A DNA stretch of 64,000 nucleotides from Panaeolus papilionaceus (taxonomy: Eukaryota > Basidiomycota > Agaricomycetes > Agaricales), in contig JADNRZ010000011.1 of NCBI GenBank assembly GCA_015501605.1, forward strand, positions 1,550,001 through 1,614,000, in the 5' to 3' direction. The translations under genes were made by a program, and so were the position numbers. This document shows, one piece after another, positions 26,364-37,371 of the stretch. The notes beneath the pieces were generated by a model. The model searched no databases. It saw only the letters and a list, made by a program, of their open reading frames with translations, and was not told the origin of the DNA. Each line of letters opens with the position of its first letter. Within the stretch, counting starts at the first letter, position 1.

Positions 26364-27873
26364 ATGTCATTCGGTTCCCTCCACGTTCTGGTCTTAGGCG
26401 TTACTTTTATTCTCTTGCTTGACGCAGCTGGAGCGTTCTGTCTTTCCGGGACACAGTTCCAATGGGTAAACTGCATGTTTTTTCTTGTTTTTCTCTTCTG
26501 ACGAGGCTCATGTACTAGGGTATCAACTCACTCGGTCAGAATCCTTGCGAAATTGCTGGGGATCTACTGTCTGTTTGCCTTGGAAAAGGTTTGACTGACT
26601 TTTGTAATTCCGTTTATCTTGGCTGACGATTATTGCTTATTACAGGTACCAGAATTTCTCCGCTCAAAGCTGGGAGCACCTATCCCACTTCTCAAACGAA
26701 CGGGGATGGCAATCGTTGCTTCTGCAGCAGTGTATACTACGCCATCATTTCTGCATGTGCACAATGTCAACGAAGAAATTGGCCTGAGTACGTTTGTCAT
26801 CTATCCTCATGTTTGTCCTTTTAACTGTACGTTCTACCTTGTAGTTGGGACGACCAAACGAGGAACTGTAATGGTGTCACCTTCGTTCAAAAGTAGGTGT
26901 CCAAGCTGCAGTACCCCTTGAATCCGATTTCACGAACTGAGCGTCGCGTCTATAGGATTAATATTACCATTCCGTCAGATACGCAACTTCCATCATGGGC
27001 ATTCCTGGATTATCGGGTGCATTTTTTATTGCGCTGTGCAGAGATATTGCAATATCTAAACCTTTGATTAGGCCCAAGGATCCTTCAATCTAACAGCCGC
27101 CCGAGCTGATGCCCTTCATCCCACGTCAAGCCCTATTCCAACACTCACATCATCTATGGCCTCAGTTTCGACTACTTCGGCCAGTAGTGCACTCGCCAAT
27201 GCAACCTCAAGCCTGACGTCCACCAGTCTAGTCAACCCTTCCAGCGGGAGTTCTGCCTTAAAGGATGGAGAGCGAGGACGAACTAACGTTGGGGCAATCG
27301 TTGGTGGTGTGATCGGAGGGGTAGTCTTACTCTTCCTTCTCATTTTGACTTTATGTTGCCTCCGTAGACGGCGCCGAAACAATCCAATGCGCATCGACTC
27401 GCCAATTGAAGAATCCAGACCAGGTGACAGGACTGAGGATCCGGAAAAGACCACTCTGGGTAACAATCCAGTCAATAATGTCAATACTACGACACCAGGC
27501 ACAGCGCCTCTAGCTAATCCTGCTGATACATCTACCAATATGGTGTGTCAAACACTCAAATGTGACCAATACATCTAATTGACTATTCCTCTGTTTTCGA
27601 CCTAGTCACCGAACTCAGCCGACCAAAAAACGTTGCCCAGCAATACATTTCAAGAACAAACGCACAGCTGCTTGGTCGACAATAATCCTTCCAACAACAG
27701 CCGCAATCTGGCAGAGGGACAGAATGTACGTGTTGCAATTTTTTGTATTCTTAATTTTTCCGAGTCTAACGATCCTTGCTTATTCCATGATTCAGAGGCC
27801 CGGCACGACCGTTGTTGATCGCAACGCCGAAGATCCTGGTACCCATGGGTCAAAAAAACTCTGTTGCAAGTAA
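26364..27873 (+). CDS. secreted-type single-pass membrane protein, Cys-rich ectodomain
   Basis: Plus-strand gene of about eight exons. The ATG at 26364-26366 opens a signal peptide (LHVLVLGVTFILLLDAAGA), followed by a cysteine-containing ectodomain spread over small exons: FCLSGTQFQW, NPCEIAGDLLSVCLGK, and CFCSSVYYAIISACAQCQ. A Ser/Thr-rich stalk (SSMASVSTTSASSALANA) precedes one glycine-rich TM helix (VGAIVGGVIGGVVLLFLLIL), then CCLRRRRR as stop-transfer and a polar cytoplasmic tail ending LCCK at TAA 27871-27873. This layout is common among Agaricomycete cell-surface proteins and resembles sensor-type or adhesin-type proteins. No catalytic domain was seen, and a receptor or wall-sensor role is only an inference. 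Confidence 0.68.
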
Positions 27874-28388
27874 AAGGGTGGCTATCCGGTACAAACATCT
27901 GGTCTGGTGTTCATTGTGCGTGCATTTCTGGTAGCTCAAATTAATGACAACATTGATCCTCATCGCTCTCGCAGCATTGTGTATTGTTAACATTCCATCA
28001 TGACCGACTCGGTCAAAGTCTCGAGCAGCAACAGCCACACGACGTATTAATTATCAAGTGGACTCCAACTTTGTAATTTGAGATAATACTGTCGTATTCA
28101 CGTTGAGTAGTATGAGTAGTATGAGTATGTTCAGAACCATTGTATATGCAGCATAAGATTCGTAGGAAGGATATTATTGCGAGACCGCAATGCTTGCGCA
28201 ATGATTTAATAGGACAGGAGGGGGTATTAGGATATAATCTGCTTGAAGGAATCAAAGCAAGTAAGTGGTTATATACAGGGCAATTATGGGAAGAGTTTTG
28301 ACTCTGAATGGGGTGCGTTAACGTGAAACGTAAGTTATAAGTACAGAATGACCGAGCCTCAAGCTAAATACTGAAACACAAAAAACGA
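27874..28388. other. convergent intergenic region
   Basis: Separates the membrane protein from the 3' end of dioxygenase copy 1. It contains a short direct repeat of GAGTAGTAT (about 28105-28125). No gene supported. Confidence 0.4.
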
Positions 28389-31300
28389 TCAAGTCAAATC
28401 AATGACATCAATGACATTGGTCGGTGGGTTGCGATGCTTTCGCTTGCTACCGGCGACGGGAGCTACACCACCTGGAACAACAGCAGGTGCATTGCTCGAT
28501 CCAGAGGGTCTAGCAACGGGGGTCGAGGTCGTTGCGCTCGTGATATTCAATTGCCCGACAACGAAGGTCCTCGTACCCGAGAACGATTTGATCATGTCAT
28601 CGTACCTATCCTGCATCAGTTCCCTCAAGTTTTGGTCATTGTCCCCCACGACCTGGACAAAGTTCAGCGCTGCCGCTTGGGCTTCTTTCCACCTAAGACC
28701 AGCCATGATTTCGTTTCGTTTCGATACCACCAGCGTGTAGGGCGTGCCGCGTTTAGTTGTGTCGTATGTGACAAGATTGTTGATTTTCGCTTGATTGATC
28801 TGCTTCTCCAGATGCGTGCGAGCAGGCTGGGCTGCCTTGAACTCGATCTTGAGGGTGGATGTGCTCAGCCAATTTTTGAGTTGATTGCAGTCAGAACAGC
28901 CACAACCAAGTGGGCGCGTTGGAAGTGCAGGACAAGGAGCTGGAGGGATAACCCCAAGGACGCGCCCTAGATATAACGAGATTGTACCCTTGAAAAACGA
29001 TCTAAAAGGTTCAGACATGATGGTCTTCCCGTGCTTTTTCAATGTTGCTTTCAGGTGAGGCACCAATGGAGTGTGTAACTCCTTAAATCTGGCGGGGACG
29101 TTCACGTTGGTTTGGATTTGGAGGAGGTTGGTAAACAGGGCGGAGCATGGACTGAGATCCCCAATGGTAAAGCAGAAGTCTATGAGCTCGAGGATGCGCC
29201 TAACTTTGACGTTGGCCCCTGATGAATTTGATGCACCGGACGAGGCCAAGCCCAGGTAACCATGGTATTGCGGTGCGATGTTTAAACCTACCTCCCATTG
29301 CGGGATTGCGGCAACAACACAAGAAACAATGGCTACCCGGAACGAGGTCTTCCTTTCTTCGGTCGTATCTTGGTTTTGCGAGATAAGAGAAAGACGCTCA
29401 TGTAAGGATTTTGCGAGAGCTAGAAGAAAATCGTATGTTCCGGACTTTGGTATCTTCGTTGAGACCCTGTATAAGTTCTGAGATGTAGGTATTACATCAC
29501 TCGCAAAATGGGACTTACAAGGTTTGGATGTGCTCTGGGCCTAGTGTCTCAGCGATCCATGAGAGGGTTGGAATGTGGGATACCGCTGGTGTTGAATATG
29601 TTGAAATCACTGTCTGCATAAGGTCTTTGACCCAAGTTGAATCAGAATTCCCAGCATGGGATCTAATGGCGTTCAGAACATCCATTTGACGATCCACGCC
29701 GACCGTCTGTGCAATTTTTATGCAAAGATCAGGGTTATTAACGGAGAGGCATAGCTTGATAAGACGGTTGACGCGCTCTGCAAGAACAGTTGGAGAGAGA
29801 GTAGGGTTATGGTGTATAGCGTAATAGGAGGTTGCCGGAGGCGGTGGAGGTGGTGTTGCCCACTGTAAAGAGGCAGCAAGCAAGCACTGTCGAATCAATG
29901 CCTCAATCTCAGCAACATCACCATTCGAATCGGTGAGTTGCTTTCGTTTCTGGTTGAGAGCCTCTGTCACAGCCACGTGGAAGTCATAGGAATTGGCCTG
30001 AGCAGAAGTCTTTGGGATGACGCTAGTATAGCAAGATAGATGAGAGACATAAGGTAAAAATTTAGTGAACCAGCGCATACACATTTGTCAATGTAGCAAC
30101 GCCTCCTTCCACATCTTGAGCCAGCTGTATCAAGGCAGGAACATCGGCGACTGATGCTGCTGAGTATGACGAGAGGGCATTTTTGGTTAGATCCTGAATC
30201 CAAGCGGTGGTAGTACCACCTGGAAGAAGCCCAGAAATTGCTTTGGTGAGGTCCAATCGAGCCTGTAGTCCTGGGCGTCGTTGGATGAGCTGCGAAAGGC
30301 TGTTCAGATAAAACAAACGATTAATGCGCTGCGTGAAAGATAAATCTGGGAGAAATTTAACAAACCCAGGTTGAATTAATTCTGGTTCGAAAACCTTGAG
30401 GGCTTCGGTGGTTGAAGAACTGATCGCCTCAAGCGGTCCAATAAAGGGAACTGCCTTGTTCCAGATTTCATGTTGCTTCCACAAGACGGCGTGATTTGCT
30501 ATCGTAATAGCACTCGTGCTATCCGATAATTTAGACAAGACAGTTGCAACAATTTCTTGAGCAGCAGGGGTAGGAGAATCTGTCAGAGGGAGAGCACGCA
30601 ACACAGCAGATGGTCCACTGATAGACATGAGGATTAATGTCTCATCCGCTTTGCGGAAAAGAACCAAGGCGGAACGATGATACCCTACGTGCTATCATGT
30701 CAGATTGTACTGAACGGAGACAAGGGACTGAACTCACACTGCGACAGTGAACCGGCACCCTGTAATAACCAAGTAACATGAGACTTCGTCACAAAGTGCA
30801 TCAATTATGCCACATACATTTCCTTGATAACCCTCATAGTCCTGGTCGTCAGGACTCATATCTTCAAAGGCATCTCGAGGAACAATTGCCTCCTCTGATA
30901 TGTTGAAGCTCTCCATACCTAAATTGACCACCCCCGTCGGGCTAAGGCGAACCATGTGTGATAATTCGTGTGTTGTTTCTTCAACCTCAGCCATCCCCGG
31001 TGTATCCTCTTCTTCATCTTCGGAATCGTCATACCATCGTCCCCGTTTGTGATAGTAACCGCCGTGGTCGTCAGCATATCCCGTTTCCGTCTTGCTCAAA
31101 TTTGCAAGGCAAATGACGAAGTCCATTTCTTCCGCTAGTGGAAGAATAAGAGAAACCAGATGTGCGTCTTTTCCTTTGAGAGCGTCTGTGCCACGATCGA
31201 GGTCATTTTCGCTATATTGGTGTGACAGCATGTAGGCGTAGAGAGGGTAATCGAGTTCTTCTGAAATGTGGTACTTGTCGTCCTTCCATCTCTGCAGCGT

Positions 31301-32286
31301 TTCACGGAGTGCGTCCAATGCGCCATTTGACGCACCGGGGAGAGAAGGTTTAGGGCTATTGGAGCTTGTGTGAATAAGGTTGTAGGACAGGGCAAGTCGA
31401 TAGCCAGAGGTGATGGGTTTGACTTCATGGATGACGTCGGTATACCATGCCAGGACGGAAGTATTGAAGCAGGATCCTTGTGAGACATCGAGAACAGTGG
31501 ACTGTCCAGCATGTGATAGGTGAACCTGGCCGCCTTCATATGCAGAAGGAAGGACGACGATTACAGTGGCAAACATCCCATCTGCCTTTGCTGTGCTGTT
31601 AAACGAGGTAATCAAGCTCCTCATTGAGTAACAAACGACAAGTAGAGCACTCACTCTTGGTGCGGAAGAAAATGTGAACCCGTCTGATACAAGAGCAACT
31701 TGTACAGCTCACAACGCGGTTTTGTTGAATAAGGTTTGACACCTAGAGTCGTCCACACCTTCTTAAAAGCCATTTCGTCTATAAAGGCCTGCCATTGTGG
31801 ATTGAGGAACGAAACATTTGCTGGCTCGATTTCCCAAGTATCTCGAACAGTCGTGTCAATGACGGTCTGCTCTCCCTTTCCAAATGGTGCTTGTGCGGCT
31901 TGCGAGATAATTGTCGTGGCATCCCGGTCGCTTAAGGGAAGTCCAATTAGCCCCACACCTTCTATTTTCAGACCAGGATTGGGCGCATTTGGTTCTATGG
32001 AACGGTGATAATAGCTGCCAGTGAAGTCATACTCTTCGCTCAAAGCATCGTGCAAGTCATCCTAAAACAAATGTCAGTTTTTGGTCGACAACCTAAATAA
32101 TTTTATCACAGACATTCAAATCGCCATCATACCCTTCTTCTTCATCCTAGATTATAAAATTGGCAATGTCAACTATTCATCGAAGAAAAACCATGTAACA
32201 ATGCCAACCTCAGGGTCTGTGTGGTCTGTGGGGGGGTTAGATGGGATTTCTGCTAACTCTACATCTTGCTTTTGCGAGCCATCCAT
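28389..32286 (-). CDS. 2OG-Fe(II) dioxygenase protein, array copy 1
   Basis: Large minus-strand gene, roughly 1,100-1,200 aa. ATG at 32284-32286 starts MDGSQKQDVELAEIPS. Two more short exons add an acidic tail (DEEEGYDGDLND). The dioxygenase domain follows: IGLPLSDRDA, CELYKLLLYQTGSHFLPHQ and the Asp completed across the intron at 31653/31598, giving the HxD iron ligands. VVLPSAYEGGQVHLSHAG comes next, then the distal His in DVIHEVKPITSGYRLALSYN, whose Arg should bind 2-oxoglutarate. A variable acidic loop (DDSEDEEEDTPG) precedes a long helical region without a recognised family. Near the C-terminus are GCGCSDCNQL, VSKRNEIMAGLRW, a basic KRKHRNPP and the final VIDVIDLT (28392-28415). It is closest in layout to PKHD/prolyl-hydroxylase-type oxygenases; substrate unknown. 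The tail suggests nuclear location and SUMO binding (inference). Confidence 0.85.
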
Positions 32287-32733
32287 AATAAAATGATTGA
32301 GAAATGTTGAGAATCAAAGCTTGAGAAGAGTTTGGCTTTCAAAACCAAAAAGTTGAAGAATAACCCGATAGAAAAGACGCGTCGATATTGGTCAAACGCG
32401 TCCCCGTCACGCAGTGTCACAAAACCATGCTCCAAAAACAAACAGAACGACGCTGTCACACGGACTTGTCATCGACGACCTCGACCTGTGATTTACCCTC
32501 AACGCATTGCTGCGTAGAACTATTTCAAATCAATCCCCATGAACGAGTGCGTCGAATGATAATCAAACACAGACTCGACAGGTTAACCGTCAAATTACAA
32601 AAAAATTACTGTATACTGGACACTTGATGAATACTAGATAACACTAAAAAAAAAGATAAACTGTGAGTGATTGCGTTCTGTTTTCACTAATACAACTACA
32701 GGAAACTTGCCAACGCTACGTTCAAATATCAAA
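32287..32733. other. spacer between array copies 1 and 2
   Basis: 447 bp holding the promoter side of copy 1 and the 3' end of copy 2. A pattern of A-rich and pyrimidine-rich stretches is visible, with no coding signal. Confidence 0.4.
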
Positions 32734-35700
32734 TTATTTTTCCGCCCCTCGCTTTCTCTTTTTACCTGCAACGCGGGGTACGTTTGCAGGTACAAAGCCA
32801 GACGAGCCAGCACGAATGGGCGGGTCAGCAGCAATTACAGCAAATGGACCAGTCCTGAAGGTCCCCATCCCAGTAATCGCCCTCCGAACATCATCAATAC
32901 GCGCCCCCATCAGCACCGGCAGTTCCTTGTCCACATCGCAGATACTTCCCAAAAACTTGACTGCAGCCGAGCTTGCTACTTCCCATCTGATACCCAGGAC
33001 GATATCCGGGAGCTTAGAAACCACAAGCGTATGGGGGCTGGAACCCTTGCGGGTTTCATAGGTCACAAGGTGGCCGATTGAGTGCTCGATGTACTTCTCA
33101 ACGTGAGTACGAATACTTTGAACAGCCGTGAACTCGATCGGCCGTGCATCCAAGCTGCGAATCCACATACTCAGATTGTTGCATTCGCCACACTGTCCAC
33201 ACCCAATAACCTTGGATGGATGTAACAATAACGAAAGGCGATGGGGAGGTGTGGTACTGAGAATGCTTCCAAGGTAGAACGATATGCAGTTCACAAAGAA
33301 ACCTTGGAAAGGCTGATCCGTGACGCTTCTTTTATGCTTTACCAATGTTGCGCGAAGTGGGGCCATCAGCCGGAAATGGAGCTCCTTGAACCTGGCCACG
33401 CTGAGGTCGCCAGAGGTGATGAGAGTGCTGAAGAGGGTCGCACAAGGTTCCATATTACCAATCATGAAACACAACTCCACAAAGTTGGCGATACGCTCAA
33501 CTTTTGCTTTGGCCGGACCCGCAGCGTCTCCCCGGTATAAACCCCACTTATCCAAACCGGCTTCCCATTGAGGGATGGCTAATCGAACGCAAGTTATGAT
33601 AATGTCATAGAGCGCCGATTGGGTGCTATTTCCTGACGCCCTGTTGTCTTTGGGCAGCTGCTTGTGAAGAGATTCTGCCAAGGCAATCAGGAAACTATAT
33701 GTGTCAGACTGCGGTGTGCAAGTAGCCGTAATACTGAGTGCAGAAACAGTCAGCGTCGAAATTTGAGGTACAGGGAAAATAGATAACCTACAAGCGATGC
33801 AGCTCTTGTGGTCCAAGTTCTTCCGTAATCCACGACAATGTGGGGACATGCGACACCGATGGTATCGAGTCTGGTGACAATGCTGTTTTCATCAGTGTCT
33901 TGACCCAGTCTGGCGTTGTAGCACCTGTCTGGCACTTGATTGCAAGCACGACGTCCATTTGATGATCAGTTGGGGTTTCCTTGAATATGGTTTCGATGCA
34001 CAACTCGGGGTTGTCAAGTGAGAAGCAAAGATGAATGATTTTGGTGATTCGTTCGACCAAAAGAGTCTCTCGATCGTCGTGGCCCCATCTCGGGGATGTC
34101 GTCCAGTGGGTGGCAGCAGCAAGCAGGGATTGTTGTAAAAGGTTGGACAGTCCTTCTCTTTTAGCCTTTGGGCTCTTCAGACATTGCTTGCGCACGTTCT
34201 CTGCGAGACTGATATGGAAATCGTAGGTATCAGGTTTGGCTTTCGTTTTGAGGATAACTCTGGATAAAGTGTCAGTGGATGCCCTCAAACACAGGCACAG
34301 CGCCAAAACAACCAACATACTTCGATTGGAGGATCTTTATGCCTCCCGGCGTGAGTTCTTGTGCGAGACGAAGCAAGGTGGGCACGTCGTCAGGCTGAGC
34401 TACATCATATGACACCAGCGCGTCTTTGACAAGGCCTTGGATCCACTTCGCCTTATTTCCATCCTTAAAACAGGCGGCAACTACGGTAGTTGCGTCTAGT
34501 CGTTCCTGAAGTCTCGACTGTTGTCGAATAAATTCAGATAGGCTGTAGTTTATAAGGGTTAAAAACACTTGAGAATCGGAAGGATGTGAGAGTCCACTCA
34601 CCCAGGTTTTATCGAACTCAATTTAAAGACCTCGAGACCATCTTTGATCGCGCTTGCAATGGCCTTCACATCTACAAAAGTAATGGCTCGGTTCCAAATA
34701 TCATATCGCTTCCACGAGACAGCATATTGCAACAGCTTGGAAGCGGTCACGCTCTGCAATGGTTCTGCAAGGATTGCTTCAACGACCTCTTCGTCAGTGG
34801 GGGTAGGTGTGTCCGTGAGAGGAATGCTACGCAGAAGCGTATCAGGCCCACTAATCGACATAATCATAGACACTTCGTCTTTCTTGGGGAACATGCCCAG
34901 CGCAGAGAAAGAGTGGCCTTATATATAGCGTAAGTAATGGTGCAGAAAAGTGAGCAGAATGACACACCTAACTCCTCGTCTGGATACTGTGTTGATAAGC
35001 CCCAGATTAGTGCACGGTAAGTATGATTTAGAGCAGTGACACGAAATGCAACGCGAAAACACCCACCCTTTGACGCCTTTCGCATGGAAGTTCACCAAAA
35101 ACATCTTCTGGACGAACCAATGCCTCTTTCTCCAATTGGAATGTATCCAGCCTTAAATCGACAGTCTCATTGATCCCAACACGGACGACCTTCGATACTT
35201 CCATCTCATTGTCTTCGGAATTGTCTTCGGAATCGACGTAGTCGAAACTACATTTGTATGATTCGTATCGCATCCTCTTGCCATAGCGACCGAAAGACGA
35301 CGAGTCACTGTCAGACTCACCCTCTGGCAGCGTCCTCTCCCAGTTGGCTACACAGAGTGCGATATCCATTTCCTCCGCAATGGGAAGGAGGTTAGAAATC
35401 AGGTGGGCATCCTTGGGTTGGAGCGCGTCCATACCGCGACAAAGATCGTTGTCGCTGTACTTGTTCGCCAAAGGCGTGAAGAGAATAGGGGGTTTGGGTA
35501 TATAACTGGGTGAATATTGTCTATCTCTCCATCTCTTCAGAATGTTACCGAACTCGTGCAATTTCTGTTCCTGTCCAGCGGGAGGAGAGGGCTCGAGAGC
35601 GTTCGAAACCGTGCGAGCGACGTTATAGCACAGTGCCAGGCGATAGCCAGAGGTTATAGGTTTGACTTCATATTTTAATCCGGAATACCATCCAATGGCA

Positions 35701-36549
35701 GCCGTATATCCAGACGACTCTTGGGATACATCGAGCGTCGCAGTCCGGCCTGCGTGCGACAAGTGTACTTCGCCACCCTGAAAGGTTGATGGAAGGACAA
35801 CGGTAATGGTGGCAAAAACCTTGCCTCCCTTTGAAGTACTATCTGGAAAATCAATACAGCCCCCACATGAAAACACAAAAATGCTTTGCTCACGCTTGAG
35901 ATATTCCCAAGTTGGAAGAACTCTTCTCGTGCACGGTCAACGAAGCAAGCTCACAATCTGGTCTGGTTTCGTGCGCTGCGACACCTAGCGAAGTGAGGAC
36001 CTTTGCCAAAACGCAATCGATATAAGTCTTCCAGTTTGAATTCGTAAAGGAAATGTCGGCTGGTTCAACTTTGCAAGTGGTGGCCTTGGTTTGTGCTCGT
36101 CGACCCTGGTGACCCGGCGCTTGTGCTAAGCGAGACATGATTTGCTTGGCACCCCGCTCACTGAGAGGTAACTTGACCAATCCTACGCCCTTGATTGTTA
36201 AACCGGGGTCGGGTGCTTCCGTATCCACACTCCGATGGTAGAAGCTCCCCTCGAATACGAAGTCTGGAGTGAATACTACAGACAGATCGTGCTGGATGAC
36301 ATGTTAGTTTTGCACATGAGGTCAACGCATTCAAATTCTCATACGCAGAGCTTGCCGTCGGTGTCGTTCTGGGAAGAAATTTTCTGTCTAAATCACTTAA
36401 ATCACCCAGAAAACAATGGAAATACGCACAATCGCATCGCTTTCGTTCGAACTGTTCGAGCGCTCCTCGTCCGAAGGCGAGGTTGAAGCATTCTTGCTAC
36501 TCAATGTATCTGCATTACGCCGACGCTTAGGACTCATGATTTTGGGCAT
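32734..36549 (-). CDS. dioxygenase-family protein with lost iron ligands, array copy 2
   Basis: Full-length, open paralogue. ATG at 36547-36549 begins MPKIMSPKRRRN, a basic start unlike the acidic one of copies 1 and 4, followed by a Ser-rich linker. The dioxygenase fold is recognisable (VGLVKLPLSERGA, WKTYIDCVLAKVLTSLGV, ITVVLPSTFQGGEVHLSHAG). The usual FLPHQD has become LGISQA: the first His is Ser (35899-35901) and the Asp is Ala (35894-35895 plus 35838, across an intron). The distal His is Tyr in LKYEVKPITSGYRLALCYN (Tyr codon 35670-35672), while the 2OG-binding Arg is kept. In-frame splicing needs the second of two nearby AG acceptors (35839-35840). The C-terminal region is intact (GCGQCGECNNL) but ends KKRKRGAEK with no VIDVIDLT. 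Probably a non-catalytic family member. Confidence 0.83.
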
Positions 36550-37371
36550 GCACAAACTCAAAGAAGAGGTTGACAGAGACAGAGGATGGGAGTTAAAAGT
36601 AAATGACAGCCTGTGATGCCCATCACAAGCGTGTCAAATATTTGGCCAGAAGCTCGTACTTGACTCGAAAGCATTCCGGGTCCGAAGTTCAAAGCCAGAT
36701 CAGTGTTTCAGATTTCTTATCGCGAAGTCAACCGAGGTTTAACCCGGCATTCAATCTGTTTTATACACTAGGGAGGAATAGCAGGTACATACTCGAAGCT
36801 GAAGAGATGTGGCATTGCCAATGACATTGAGGATTATCCATCGGCGGCCACACGACTCCGGGCGCCGGCATCATCCGGCGCAATGACCTGTCCTGAATTT
36901 TACCGAGCATCGCCGAGCGTTGGCAAGCGCTACCGAGCCGCACATTCTCGCATACCTTGACTGATTACCAGTGGCACGGCCTTGGACGGGGGACCGAGAC
37001 TAATTCTACGCTTCTGGCACGGTACACAGTCCGTTTACAACAGGAGATTATGCCGGCGCCCACTGTGTTTCTGAAAGATTATCACATAAAATTTGCTGAT
37101 AAAAATGCTCATATACATCGTTCCAACTCTCCGGGATATCAAGTCAAAGCAATTCAACTACTTAACTTCAAGTTACAAACCTCTTGGTGATTGTCAGTGA
37201 TGAGGGCTTGATAGACCGAGGAGTGAGCTATGGGTATCGAATAACCATAACGTACCCGAAAATCGAGTTACATACCCTCGATCGAATTTATACAATACCG
37301 AACGCAAAAGAAAAAGGCTGGGGCAACTGCAGGGTGTCATGAATCACCTTACACAAAGTACCTATGCTATG
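36550..37371. other. spacer between array copies 2 and 3
   Basis: 822 bp. It holds the upstream region of copy 2 and the flank of the relic copy 3. No frame with family similarity or other coding signal was found. Confidence 0.4.

Noticed and set aside
28100..28130. Short GAGTAGTAT direct repeat
   Set aside because: Only two units; a chance microsatellite.
28402..28970. Plus-strand open frames of 112-178 codons opposite array copy 1
   Set aside because: They are antisense shadows of the well-supported minus-strand exon; the same effect occurs opposite copies 3, 4 and 5.
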